From NCBI RefSeq assembly GCF_003383095.1, contig NZ_PSYW01000001.1, forward strand, positions 186,001 to 250,000: a DNA stretch of 64,000 bases. Reading direction: 5' to 3'. Under the pieces are notes generated by a model. It ran no database searches, was not told the origin of the DNA, and worked only from the letters and a program-made list of their open reading frames with translations. Every line of letters starts with the position of its first letter. Position 1 is the stretch's first letter. This DNA is from Haloferax sp. Atlit-12N (GTDB lineage: Archaea > Halobacteriota > Halobacteria > Halobacteriales > Haloferacaceae). The position numbers were made by a program, and so were the translations under genes. This document shows, one piece after another, positions 16,098 through 23,558 of this stretch.

Positions 16098-16688
16098 ATG
16101 AGCGCAGAACAGCCACTGGTGCTCATCGTTGAAGATGAGCCTGACCTCGCCGATCTGTACGCAACCTGGCTTAGGAACGACTACAGCGTTCGTGTCGCCT
16201 ACGGCGGCCGCGAGGCGCTGGATAAGCTCGACGACGAGGTTGACGTTGTTCTCCTCGACCGTCGAATGCCCGACCTCTCGGGCGACGAAGCGCTCTCGGA
16301 GATACGGGATCGCGGCTTCGAGTGCCGCGTCGCGATGGTGACCGCGGTCGAACCCGACTTCGACATCATCGCCATGGGCTTCGACGACTACCTCGTCAAG
16401 CCCGTCTCGCGCGAAGCGCTGACTGACACCGTCTCTAACCTCATCCTGCGAAACGCTTACGACGTCGGGATTCAGGACCTGTTTTCTCTCGCGTCGAAGA
16501 AGGCGCTCTTAGAGTCCGAAAAAGACGAAGCGGCGCTCGAAGATAACGAGGAGTATCAACAGCTCACCGCCCGGTTGACCGAACTCCGGCGCGAACTCGA
16601 CGAGACGCTCGGTCAACTCGACGAGACCGAGGGAATCTCCGCAGTCTACCGAGACATCGGCGGCGAAGTCGATATCGACAGCTCCTAA
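16098..16688 (+). CDS. HalX-type response regulator
   Basis: A 196-residue protein. The receiver domain (about 5-115) has the acidic pair ED at 12-13, phospho-acceptor Asp54 (VVLLDRRMP), Thr82 and Lys101 (YLVKP). A C-terminal helical HalX domain follows at about 126-190 (LFSLASKKALLESEKD, then a Leu/Arg/Glu coiled coil). HalX regulators are haloarchaeal two-component proteins without a classical DNA-binding domain. No histidine kinase gene is adjacent, so the partner is elsewhere. A TATA-like tattttgatata lies near 16031. Confidence 0.9.
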   Translation: MSAEQPLVLIVEDEPDLADLYATWLRNDYSVRVAYGGREALDKLDDEVDVVLLDRRMPDLSGDEALSEIRDRGFECRVAMVTAVEPDFDIIAMGFDDYLVKPVSREALTDTVSNLILRNAYDVGIQDLFSLASKKALLESEKDEAALEDNEEYQQLTARLTELRRELDETLGQLDETEGISAVYRDIGGEVDIDSS

Positions 16689-16792
16689 TCGGGTGCGAGC
16701 GTTCCGGACGCCGACCCTTTCATCTCTCTTTCCCGCTTTCGCGCGTCCACAGCGCTGTTTGCGACGTCGATGATTACTTGCGACACGTGTTC

Positions 16793-16804
16793 ACTTAATT
16801 AAGT
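16793..16804. promoter_or_regulatory. 12-bp palindrome in the promoter of the 46-residue peptide gene
   Basis: ACTTAATTAAGT is a perfect 12-bp palindrome within an AT-rich block (about 16793-16842) that also contains a TATA-like aaattatatttcg (16830-16842). It lies directly upstream of the probable promoter of the small membrane peptide gene and could be an operator. Confidence 0.4.
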
Positions 16805-16867
16805 TATTTTCATATCAGATATACACGAAAAATTATATTTCGCGCTCGCTCCTTGGGGTAAGTGCAC

Positions 16868-17008
16868 ATGTCCGACGACAGCAACCAGATGGTCGCGTAC
16901 CTCCGTCAGAACCCCCGCATGATGGGCGTCCTGTTCACGCTCACGCTCCTGCTCTCACAGGCCGGAAGCGTGGCCGCCGGAAACACCAGTATCATCTACG
17001 GCCCATAA
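16868..17008 (+). CDS. 46-residue single-helix membrane peptide (DUF7503-like)
   Basis: This short gene has an acidic/polar N terminus (MSDDSNQMVAYLRQNPRMM), one hydrophobic helix (GVLFTLTLLLSQAGSVAAG) and the tail NTSIIYGP. The pattern R-M-x-G-V-L-F-T, then L-L-x-Q-A-G, with a GP end is shared by a haloarchaeal peptide family that I recall as DUF7503. Its TAA directly abuts the stop codon of the convergent CHAT protease gene, without any gap. A strong AT-rich promoter lies upstream. Function unknown; the context suggests a partner or substrate of the CHAT protein. Confidence 0.75.
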   Translation: MSDDSNQMVAYLRQNPRMMGVLFTLTLLLSQAGSVAAGNTSIIYGP

Positions 17009-19111
17009 TCACGAGAGAAATTCGCAGTCCCAATAGACCGTATCGTCGTAAACGACCGGAACCTGTTCTAGCGCGAGGAAGTCTCGGAGTTCCTCCTCGG
17101 TGAGTTCGATATTCTGGAGTGCACCCGAGGAGAGATGGTAACCGTAGTCTCCAGGTAGTGCTGGCCTAATTAGGAACCCTAACCCACTCCGCGATGTCGG
17201 GTACGCGTTGTACGACAGTTCGTAAGTGTCCGAGTCAATGTGCTCGACCTCGCAGAGTATCGCGACTCCACTTTCGGCTTGGACTACAGAGAGGCTCCCG
17301 TCCCCGACCACGCCGTACTGGTGGGCGATGTCGCTGTCGGTTCGGACCACGTCGAGGGACGCCTGCAGCGGGAACCCGCCGTTAAGCAACCGGGCCAACG
17401 TGCGTCCCACGCCGACCGCCTGACTGTTGATGACCTCGCTGAACGTGACGATGCCGCCGATAGCGCCGGCCTCGACGAGCGCGAGTCCCTGGTCGTACGA
17501 CTGGCACGCGTTGAGGAAGAACGCGCCCGTCCCGACGCGGTCGAGCGTCTCGGCGTCGACCCGACCGTCGCGGCACTGGAACCCCTCGTCGTCGATGTGG
17601 CCGATGTAGTGGAGGAAGTCAGTCGGCTCGGCGAGTAGCTCCCGAAGCTCCGCTCGGCTGAGGTCGTAGTGCGCGTCCACGTCGAACGACAGCCCGTCGC
17701 GCGAGCCGTACACCTCGTCGACGATGTCCGTCTCGGCGAGCATCTCGGGGTCGTTACAGACGACCGTGATGCCGATATCTCCCTGCGTCGGCTTGCGCTG
17801 GAGGCGGTTCCGGTAGGCGGCGGGCGTGGTCTTGCTCGCACCGACCGGCGTTCCGTCGCTTATCCACGCCTGCTCGACCGAGTCGGTCGAACTGGGCTTG
17901 ACGTACGTCTCGTTCGGTGTCGTCGTGCCCGCGCTCCTGACGATGTCGTCGCGGAGGAAATCGTCGACGACGGCGGCTTGCACCTCCGAGTGGGAGACTT
18001 CGGTCCCCGTCGGCGTCCTGACGACCGCGAGGTCGTTCGTGATGAACGGCAGGAGTTCGATGTTGTCGGTCTGCGGCGCGACGTGCGTCGTCAGCTTCCA
18101 CTCCGGAACGAGGTCGGCGATGTGCTCGTAGGGTATCTCGAAATACGCCGAGAGCTGCTCGCCGAGCGACGCGTCGTACAGCCGCTCGACGTCGATGTCC
18201 GTCCGCGACTCGACCGTCTGACGCTCGTGGAGCGGCACGTCGTAGATGCCCTCCGTCCGCACGACGCAGTCGAGGAAGAACGTCCGTTTGAGCGCGCGCG
18301 CGACCGACTCCTCGAAGCCATGGGGGCCGTCGAAGTCGTGGACGAACCCGTCTTCGGCGACGAGTCGGGGCGCGTCACCGGGGACGAGTCTCGCGCCGAG
18401 GTAGTACGCCAGCGGCGTCGCCACGAAGATGTGACTCAGCGTCGGCGGGAGTTCGATTCGGACGCCGGTGTCGGGGACGTGGAGTCCCTCGGGGATATCG
18501 AGTTCATCACCCAGTTCGAGGAGCGGCGGGTGACCTCGGAGCGTGGGGTACGACCGCTCGACGCTCGTGGTCTTGAGCGCGGAGCTGAACGCCGAGACGG
18601 CCTCCATCACGTCCAGTGGGTCGTCGGTCGTCGTGACCGTCGTCGCGGGGCTCTCGTGTGACGACCGTGCACCGACGTACACCGTCTGCGGCTTCTCGAA
18701 CGAGAGGACGGTTTCGAGCGGCTTCGCGTCGACGGTCAGCGGTCCCTCGACTCGGAGATACGTCTTGACCGCACCGAAGAGCTCGATGCTGTAGGTTTCC
18801 GCACCGAGTTCCTCGTGTCCCTGCTGGTCGACCTGCGCGAGCATCGACCCCGCCTCGTCGCGGACGCAGACGACCGTGTTCGCCGCCAGCCCGATACGGT
18901 CGGTCTCGATGCCGACCGCCGCGTCCGTCGGGAGCGAGAACCGATGCCGGTCGGCCGGCTCGGGCGCGACCGGCGACGGCGTGCGAAGCATGAACTGGTG
19001 GCGTTCGACGTTGTCCCGAACGACCAACCCCGCGCCTTCCGAAGGGAGCGAAAAGCCGACTTCCAGCGTGGAAGACGCGTCAGTCCGCTTGCCCTGCCCG
19101 GACGATTCCAT
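17009..19111 (-). CDS. CHAT-domain (caspase-like) protease
   Basis: A 700-residue protein. The C-terminal CHAT domain (about 460-620) has the catalytic pair His505 (FLHYIGHIDDEG) and Cys536 (FFLNACQSYDQG). The first 440 residues form an apparently haloarchaea-specific, beta-rich region with no recognisable domain. There is no signal peptide, so it acts in the cytoplasm. CHAT proteases are separase/caspase relatives used in cell-death and defence modules such as those with gasdermins or type III-E CRISPR. The gene follows the P-loop-less RecA-like gene by 50 bp on the same strand and converges on a tiny membrane peptide gene. Confidence 0.88.
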   Translation of the reverse strand: MESSGQGKRTDASSTLEVGFSLPSEGAGLVVRDNVERHQFMLRTPSPVAPEPADRHRFSLPTDAAVGIETDRIGLAANTVVCVRDEAGSMLAQVDQQGHEELGAETYSIELFGAVKTYLRVEGPLTVDAKPLETVLSFEKPQTVYVGARSSHESPATTVTTTDDPLDVMEAVSAFSSALKTTSVERSYPTLRGHPPLLELGDELDIPEGLHVPDTGVRIELPPTLSHIFVATPLAYYLGARLVPGDAPRLVAEDGFVHDFDGPHGFEESVARALKRTFFLDCVVRTEGIYDVPLHERQTVESRTDIDVERLYDASLGEQLSAYFEIPYEHIADLVPEWKLTTHVAPQTDNIELLPFITNDLAVVRTPTGTEVSHSEVQAAVVDDFLRDDIVRSAGTTTPNETYVKPSSTDSVEQAWISDGTPVGASKTTPAAYRNRLQRKPTQGDIGITVVCNDPEMLAETDIVDEVYGSRDGLSFDVDAHYDLSRAELRELLAEPTDFLHYIGHIDDEGFQCRDGRVDAETLDRVGTGAFFLNACQSYDQGLALVEAGAIGGIVTFSEVINSQAVGVGRTLARLLNGGFPLQASLDVVRTDSDIAHQYGVVGDGSLSVVQAESGVAILCEVEHIDSDTYELSYNAYPTSRSGLGFLIRPALPGDYGYHLSSGALQNIELTEEELRDFLALEQVPVVYDDTVYWDCEFLS

Positions 19112-19161
19112 TGAGTCTATGTGACACGATTAGGGTAAAAAACGTATTGGTCGTGAGAAGT

Positions 19162-19878
19162 TCACGGTTCCAACGGGAACCAGCCGGACGAGACCTCCTT
19201 CCCACGGAGGTGCCAGCGTTGGCGAGCCTCCGCGCCCTCGACGTCGAGTTCGACGACGGCGTCGAACAGCGGTTCGAGCATCCGGTTTATTTCGTCCTCG
19301 CGGTCGCCGGGAGACCAGACGTGGACCATCCCGTTTCGCGCGCGGACGTGAGACGTCATGACGTGAAGAAACCGAAACACGTGGTCCCGCTCGTACCGCG
19401 AGAGGAGCGACGGCAGACAGTCGAACGCGACGCGGAGTTCGGCCGGAGAGAGCCCCCCGGCGAGGCTGTCGAACTCGGTCACGTCGGTCGCGAGTTCCGC
19501 GCCGAGTTGGCCGAGGCCACCGCTCACCCGGCGTTCGCAGGTCTCGACCGCAGTCGGGACGGCGGCCGACGGTGACGACGACGCCGTCGCACTCCGTTCG
19601 AGCGTCGAGTACCGCACCACGCGGGTCCACTCCTTCGAGCGCTGGATATCGGCGTCGAGACGGGTGTCGAGCGGCGTCGAGTCGTTGAGAACTAACAGGC
19701 GGCGTCGCGGCTCGTCGGGAGCGCCGAGCATCTGCTTGGACGCACGCGAGTAGAGTTCCGTCGGAACCGACCCGACGACGAGGAGCGCGCTCCCTCGTCG
19801 CTTGAGGTCGTCCAGCCCGAGTTGGAACGTGGACGTGTCCTCCGTCACAGCGATGTCCGTGTCACCTCCCGAAGCCAT
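19162..19878 (-). CDS. RecA/KaiC-like protein without a P-loop (DUF7504-like)
   Basis: A 238-residue protein with the strand order of a small RecA-like fold: ALLVVGSVPTELYSRA, RRRLLVLNDST, then LPSLLSRYERDHVFRFLHVMTSHVRARNGMVHVWSPGD. The latter resembles the KaiC-type FD.LS.LL....V..FLH....RVR. region. Where a Walker A should be, GSVPTELYSRASKQ lacks GK[ST], so ATP hydrolysis is unlikely. A TATA-like box at 19901-19909 sits about 27 bp before the ATG, predicting a leaderless transcript. It probably leads the CHAT gene in one operon and may be its regulatory or adaptor subunit. Confidence 0.75.
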   Translation of the reverse strand: MASGGDTDIAVTEDTSTFQLGLDDLKRRGSALLVVGSVPTELYSRASKQMLGAPDEPRRRLLVLNDSTPLDTRLDADIQRSKEWTRVVRYSTLERSATASSSPSAAVPTAVETCERRVSGGLGQLGAELATDVTEFDSLAGGLSPAELRVAFDCLPSLLSRYERDHVFRFLHVMTSHVRARNGMVHVWSPGDREDEINRMLEPLFDAVVELDVEGAEARQRWHLRGKEVSSGWFPLEP

Positions 19879-19900
19879 TCGTGTTGCACGAGGAAACCAT

Positions 19901-19909
19901 ATTTAATAA
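19901..19909 (-). promoter_or_regulatory. TATA box of the CHAT module operon
   Basis: On the minus strand the sequence reads TTATTAAAT, centred 27 bp upstream of the ATG at 19878. This spacing is standard for haloarchaeal core promoters and implies a leaderless mRNA. Confidence 0.65.
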
Positions 19910-20017
19910 TACTTTGCGTGTTGGTCTCTCGAAATGTGCCATCATGTGTCATTATCGATGGTGCACTCTGAGTGGGGCGTGGTCGGCCGCTTCGGCCACC
20001 CGAGACGGCCGAGTCGA

Positions 20018-20443
20018 CTACCCCGTCGCCCGGACCGTCAGCACGGGCACCGGCGCGGTCCGGACGACGCGCTCGGTGACGCTCCCGAGGAGCACGCGTT
20101 CGACGCCCGTCCGGCCGTGCGTCGCCATCGCGATGACCTCCGCGCCGTGTTCCGTGGCGTAGTCGAGAATGGTTTCGTGGGGCGCGCCCCGCCGCACGGC
20201 CCCGACCGTCTCGATGCCGCGGCTCTCGCCGCGTTCGACGACCTCGTCGACGACGCGTTGGCCCTCCTGCTCCAGCGTTTCGAGGACCGTCCCGCTGATG
20301 ATACCCGCGTTGTCTCGCGTCGTGTTCACGACGAACAACACGTGTACCGTCGCGTCGTACCGCTCCGCGAGGTCGAACACGTGCGGTATCGCCTGTTCGG
20401 CCGCCGGACTCCCGTCGACGGGGAGCAGGATTTCGTCGTACAT
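20018..20443 (-). CDS. Universal stress protein (UspA family)
   Basis: A 141-residue single-domain Usp. It starts MYDEILLPVDGSPAAEQA, and the C-terminal ATP-binding signature is MATHGRTGVERVLLGSVTERVV (G-x2-G-x9-G-S), followed by PVPVLTVRA. It probably binds ATP and modulates stress responses in the cytosol; haloarchaea carry many paralogues. The start codon lies inside a perfect 8-bp inverted repeat, which could control its translation. Confidence 0.92.
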   Translation of the reverse strand: MYDEILLPVDGSPAAEQAIPHVFDLAERYDATVHVLFVVNTTRDNAGIISGTVLETLEQEGQRVVDEVVERGESRGIETVGAVRRGAPHETILDYATEHGAEVIAMATHGRTGVERVLLGSVTERVVRTAPVPVLTVRATG

Positions 20444-20456
20444 CGCTGGATGTACG
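20437..20456 (-). promoter_or_regulatory. Start-codon hairpin of the UspA gene
   Basis: CGTACATC and GATGTACG form a perfect 8-bp inverted repeat around a 4-nt loop. The usp start codon (20441-20443) lies in one arm. In the mRNA this would fold the AUG into a stem; as DNA it could be a 20-bp operator. Confidence 0.55.
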
Positions 20457-20539
20457 CGCCCGAAGTGTGTGAATGCTTCGCATACTCACGAAACTCGCTC
20501 GTTCGAGAAAAAGCGGGTTCCGGGTGTGGTCCGGTCGGC

Positions 20540-21691
20540 TCAGTCGCTGACGTACGCCTCGATACGGTCCATCGCCTCGCGGAGTTCGCGCATCCCCGTC
20601 GCATAAGAGACCCGAAGGTGGCCCTCGCCGCCCTCGCCGAAGACGCTCCCCGGGACGAGCGCGACGTTCTGTTCTTCGAGGAGGCCCTCGGCGAACGCCT
20701 CGTCGTCGCCGTCGGGAGCCTCCGGGAAGACGTAGAACGCCCCTTTCGCCTCGAAGCAGTCGAGTCCCATCTCCTCGAAGCGGGCGAGGACGAACCGCCG
20801 GCGGCGGTCGTATTCGCGGCGCATCTCGTCGACGGAGTCGTCGCACGACCGCAGGGCTTCGAGCGCCGCGTACTGCGCCGTCGTGGGCGCCGAAAGCATC
20901 GCGTACTGGTGGACCTTGTTCATCGCGTCGATGGCTCCGGCCGGCCCCATGGCGTAGCCGAGGCGCAGGCCGGTCATGGCGTAGGCCTTCGAGAAGCCGT
21001 TGAACACGATGGTTCGCTCGCGCATGCCGGGGTGGGTGGCGATGGAGGCGTGGTCGTCCTCGTACCGGAGGTCCGAGTAGATTTCGTCGGAGAGCACGAC
21101 GAGGTCGTGGTCCCTGACGAACGAGGCCACGTCGGCGAGTTCGTCGTCGGTCATCACCGCGCCGGTCGGGTTGTTCGGGTAGCAGAGCACCAACACGTCG
21201 GCCTCGTCGGCCCCGGCGGCTTCGAGCGCCTCAGGCGTGAGTTTGAACTCGTCTTCGGCGCGGGTCGGCACCGGGAGCGGTTCGCCGCCGGCGAAGATGG
21301 CTCCCGGCGTGTACGAGATGTACGACGGCTGGGGAATCGCCACCACGTCGCCGGGGTCGACGAACGCCCGGAACGCGAGGTCGACCGCCTCGCTCGCGCC
21401 CGTCGTGACGATAATCTCGTCTTCGGGGTCGTACTCCTGTCCGTAGCGGGTGACGCGCTCCGAGATGGCCTCGCGGAGTTCGCGCATCCCGCGGTTCGAC
21501 GTGTAGGAGGTCTTGCCGCGTTCGAGCGAGTCGATGGCGGCGGTCCGGGCAGCCCACGGCGCGGAGAAGTCGGGTTCGCCGACGCCGAGGGAGATGACGT
21601 CGTCGACCTCCTCGGCGAGTTCGAAGAACTTCCGAATCCCCGACGGCGGCACCTGTTTGACGCGGTCCGAAAGCTGGTCGCCGAGCGTCAT
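20540..21691 (-). CDS. PLP-dependent class I/II aminotransferase
   Basis: A 383-residue fold-type I aminotransferase of the aspartate/aromatic group. It shows VISLGVGEPDFSAP, YTSNRGMRELREAI, CYPNNPTGAV, VVLSDEIYSDLRY, the PLP-binding NGFSKAYAMTGLRLGY (Lys235) and the terminal LRVSYA. It transfers amino groups between an amino acid and 2-oxoglutarate or a similar acceptor. The exact amino acid is not decided by sequence. Its start overlaps the stop of the upstream Lrp-type regulator gene by 4 nt (ATGA), so the two are co-translated and the regulator probably senses an amino acid in the same pathway. Confidence 0.92.
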   Translation of the reverse strand: MTLGDQLSDRVKQVPPSGIRKFFELAEEVDDVISLGVGEPDFSAPWAARTAAIDSLERGKTSYTSNRGMRELREAISERVTRYGQEYDPEDEIIVTTGASEAVDLAFRAFVDPGDVVAIPQPSYISYTPGAIFAGGEPLPVPTRAEDEFKLTPEALEAAGADEADVLVLCYPNNPTGAVMTDDELADVASFVRDHDLVVLSDEIYSDLRYEDDHASIATHPGMRERTIVFNGFSKAYAMTGLRLGYAMGPAGAIDAMNKVHQYAMLSAPTTAQYAALEALRSCDDSVDEMRREYDRRRRFVLARFEEMGLDCFEAKGAFYVFPEAPDGDDEAFAEGLLEEQNVALVPGSVFGEGGEGHLRVSYATGMRELREAMDRIEAYVSD

Positions 21692-22173
21692 GGCGACACG
21701 GAGAGCCGGTCGTCGTCGTCGCCGTCGCCGAGTTCGATGCCCTCCTCCTTGTAGGAGTCCATCACGAAGTGCGTGACCGTCTTCGTGACCTCGGGGATGG
21801 GGGCGATGCGCTCGGAGACGAAGTTCGAGACGGCGTGCATCGACGCGCCCTCGACCTCGATGAAGAAGTCGTAGTCGCCGGAGACGAGTCGCAGCGTGGC
21901 GACCTCGGGGAACCGCGCGATGCGGCGGGCGATCTCCTCGTAGCCCGTCTCGCGGTCGAGTTCGACGTCGACTTCGACCTGCGCCCGGACGTGCTCCTCG
22001 TCGACGTTGTTCCAGTCGACGACCGCCTGGTAGCCGCGGATGACCCCGTCGTCTTCGAGTTCCTCGAGCGCTGCTGCCACTGCTTCGGCGTCTGCGCCCA
22101 GTTGGCGGGCGATGTCATCTACGCTCTCGCGAGCGTCGTGACGCAGCAAGTCGAGCAGTGACTGCTTGTCCAT
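21688..22173 (-). CDS. Lrp/AsnC-family transcriptional regulator
   Basis: A 161-residue regulator. The N-terminal helix-turn-helix is MDKQSLLDLLRHDARESVDDIARQLG..., with GVIRGYQAVVDW as the linker. The C-terminal RAM domain holds VRAQVEVDVE, VATLRLVSGDYDFFIEVEG and THFVMDSYKE. Such proteins form octamers that bind amino acids. It is the first gene of a two-gene operon with the aminotransferase, overlapping it by 4 nt, so it likely controls this operon. Confidence 0.92.
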   Translation of the reverse strand: MDKQSLLDLLRHDARESVDDIARQLGADAEAVAAALEELEDDGVIRGYQAVVDWNNVDEEHVRAQVEVDVELDRETGYEEIARRIARFPEVATLRLVSGDYDFFIEVEGASMHAVSNFVSERIAPIPEVTKTVTHFVMDSYKEEGIELGDGDDDDRLSVSP

Positions 22174-22312
22174 GGACAGTCCGTTGCGGGCATCCGTAAA
22201 ATGGTTTGCCCAACCGGGCGGAATTGTCGTGTTACACGGTAGCAGTAGTCACAAATGACGACGGTCCCGCCCGGCGGAACACTATTCCACCGTCGGCGGA
22301 AACGTGTCCGGC

Positions 22313-22942
22313 ATGAACGCCGAGTTCGATTGGCTCACTCTCGACGACGACGAAGAGGTGCTCTGGGCCGACACCCCGCATCCCTACAGCCTCGTGCCCT
22401 CCTTCATCGTCGGCGTCCCGCTCTCGCTCGTCCTCGTGGGCATCCCGCTCCTCGTCGGGTCGTACCTCTCGCACAAGAACACGAACTACGTCGTCACCTC
22501 CGACGCGCTCTATCGGAAGACGGGCGTCCTCTCCCGGAGCGTCCAGCGCATCGAGTTCGACAAGGTACAGGACACCTCCTACAGTCAGACGTTCCTCGGC
22601 GCGCAGTTCGGCTACGGCTCCGTCAACATCAGCACCGCCGGTGGAAGCGGCATCGAGATGAGTTTCCAGAACGTCGCCGACCCGCAGTCGCTCCAGACGC
22701 TCGTCAACGAGCGAATCAAGCGCCGCTCCGGGCCGGAGACCGACGCGGAGGGGAAGGCCGCCGTCCTCGACGACATCCTGACCGAACTCCGCGCGATTCG
22801 GCAGGCCGTCGAAGGCGATGAAGCCGCCACCCCGGGCGACGATGGTCCCGACGAGGTCGGAACCGAGTCCGCCTCCGACGCGTCGGCCGACGCGCTCGAA
22901 CCGAGCGACTTCGAGTTCGACGCGACGACAGACGAGCGATGA
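22313..22942 (+). CDS. PH-domain (bPH2) membrane protein, first of a pair
   Basis: A 209-residue protein: acidic N terminus (MNAEFDWLTLDDDEEVLWADTPHP), two adjacent hydrophobic helices (about 25-53), then a bacterial-type PH domain (YVVTSDALYRKTGVLSRSVQRIEFDKVQDTSYSQ, GSVNISTAGG). A variable acidic tail follows. bPH2 proteins sit at the membrane and are mostly uncharacterised. ATG 22313 is chosen over the GTG 9 nt upstream. The last 4 nt overlap the second PH gene. Confidence 0.85.
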   Translation: MNAEFDWLTLDDDEEVLWADTPHPYSLVPSFIVGVPLSLVLVGIPLLVGSYLSHKNTNYVVTSDALYRKTGVLSRSVQRIEFDKVQDTSYSQTFLGAQFGYGSVNISTAGGSGIEMSFQNVADPQSLQTLVNERIKRRSGPETDAEGKAAVLDDILTELRAIRQAVEGDEAATPGDDGPDEVGTESASDASADALEPSDFEFDATTDER

Positions 22943-23514
22943 CGACCGACTCAGCGACCGACTCGGAGACAGTCGCGGCCATCGACGACTGGCTTGCCCG
23001 CGGCGACGACGAGACCGTCCGCTGGGAGGGTCGGCCGCGGATACAGACCGTCATCCCCGCCGCAGTCGTGGGCCTCTTCATCCTCGTCGCCGTGGCCGTC
23101 GCGGCCGCCGCGAACGGCGTGCCCGAACTCGCGGTCGTCGGCCTCGTCGGACTCCTCCTGCCGGCGTGGTCGTACCTCCGCGTCACCAACACGCGCTTCG
23201 TCGTCACCGACAGGGCGCTCTACCGGAAGACGGGCGTCCTCTCTCGGACCGTCCAGCGGGTCTCCCTCGACCGCGTCCAGAACAGTGGGCTCTCGCAAGG
23301 CGTTACGGGGTCGCTGTTCGGCTACGGGACCGTCTCGGTCGAGGCCGCTGGCGGCGGCGCAATCAGCTTCGAGGACGTTGACGACCCCGGTGCCGTCCGC
23401 GACCGAATCGAGGGCCGGAACGACCGCGATGGCGACGAGATTCCCGGCACGGTCGAGCAGTGGGTCGCCGTCCGCGACGAGGTGCGGGCGCTCAGGGCGG
23501 CGTTAGAGCGGTAA
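22939..23514 (+). CDS. PH-domain (bPH2) membrane protein, second of a pair
   Basis: A 191-residue paralogue of the preceding protein with the same plan: charged N terminus (ARGDDETVRWEGRPRIQTV), two hydrophobic helices (about 38-76), then RFVVTDRALYRKTGVLSRTVQRVSLDRVQNSGLSQ and YGTVSVEAAGG. The string LYRKTGVLSR is shared exactly with the first copy, so they arose by tandem duplication. The 4-nt ATGA overlap means coupled translation, and they probably assemble as a heteromer at the cytoplasmic membrane. Confidence 0.85.
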   Translation: MTTDSATDSETVAAIDDWLARGDDETVRWEGRPRIQTVIPAAVVGLFILVAVAVAAAANGVPELAVVGLVGLLLPAWSYLRVTNTRFVVTDRALYRKTGVLSRTVQRVSLDRVQNSGLSQGVTGSLFGYGTVSVEAAGGGAISFEDVDDPGAVRDRIEGRNDRDGDEIPGTVEQWVAVRDEVRALRAALER

Positions 23515-23558
23515 GGAAAAACGGTAGTTTTCGGTTTGCGGCGCGGGTTCGCGTCGCG

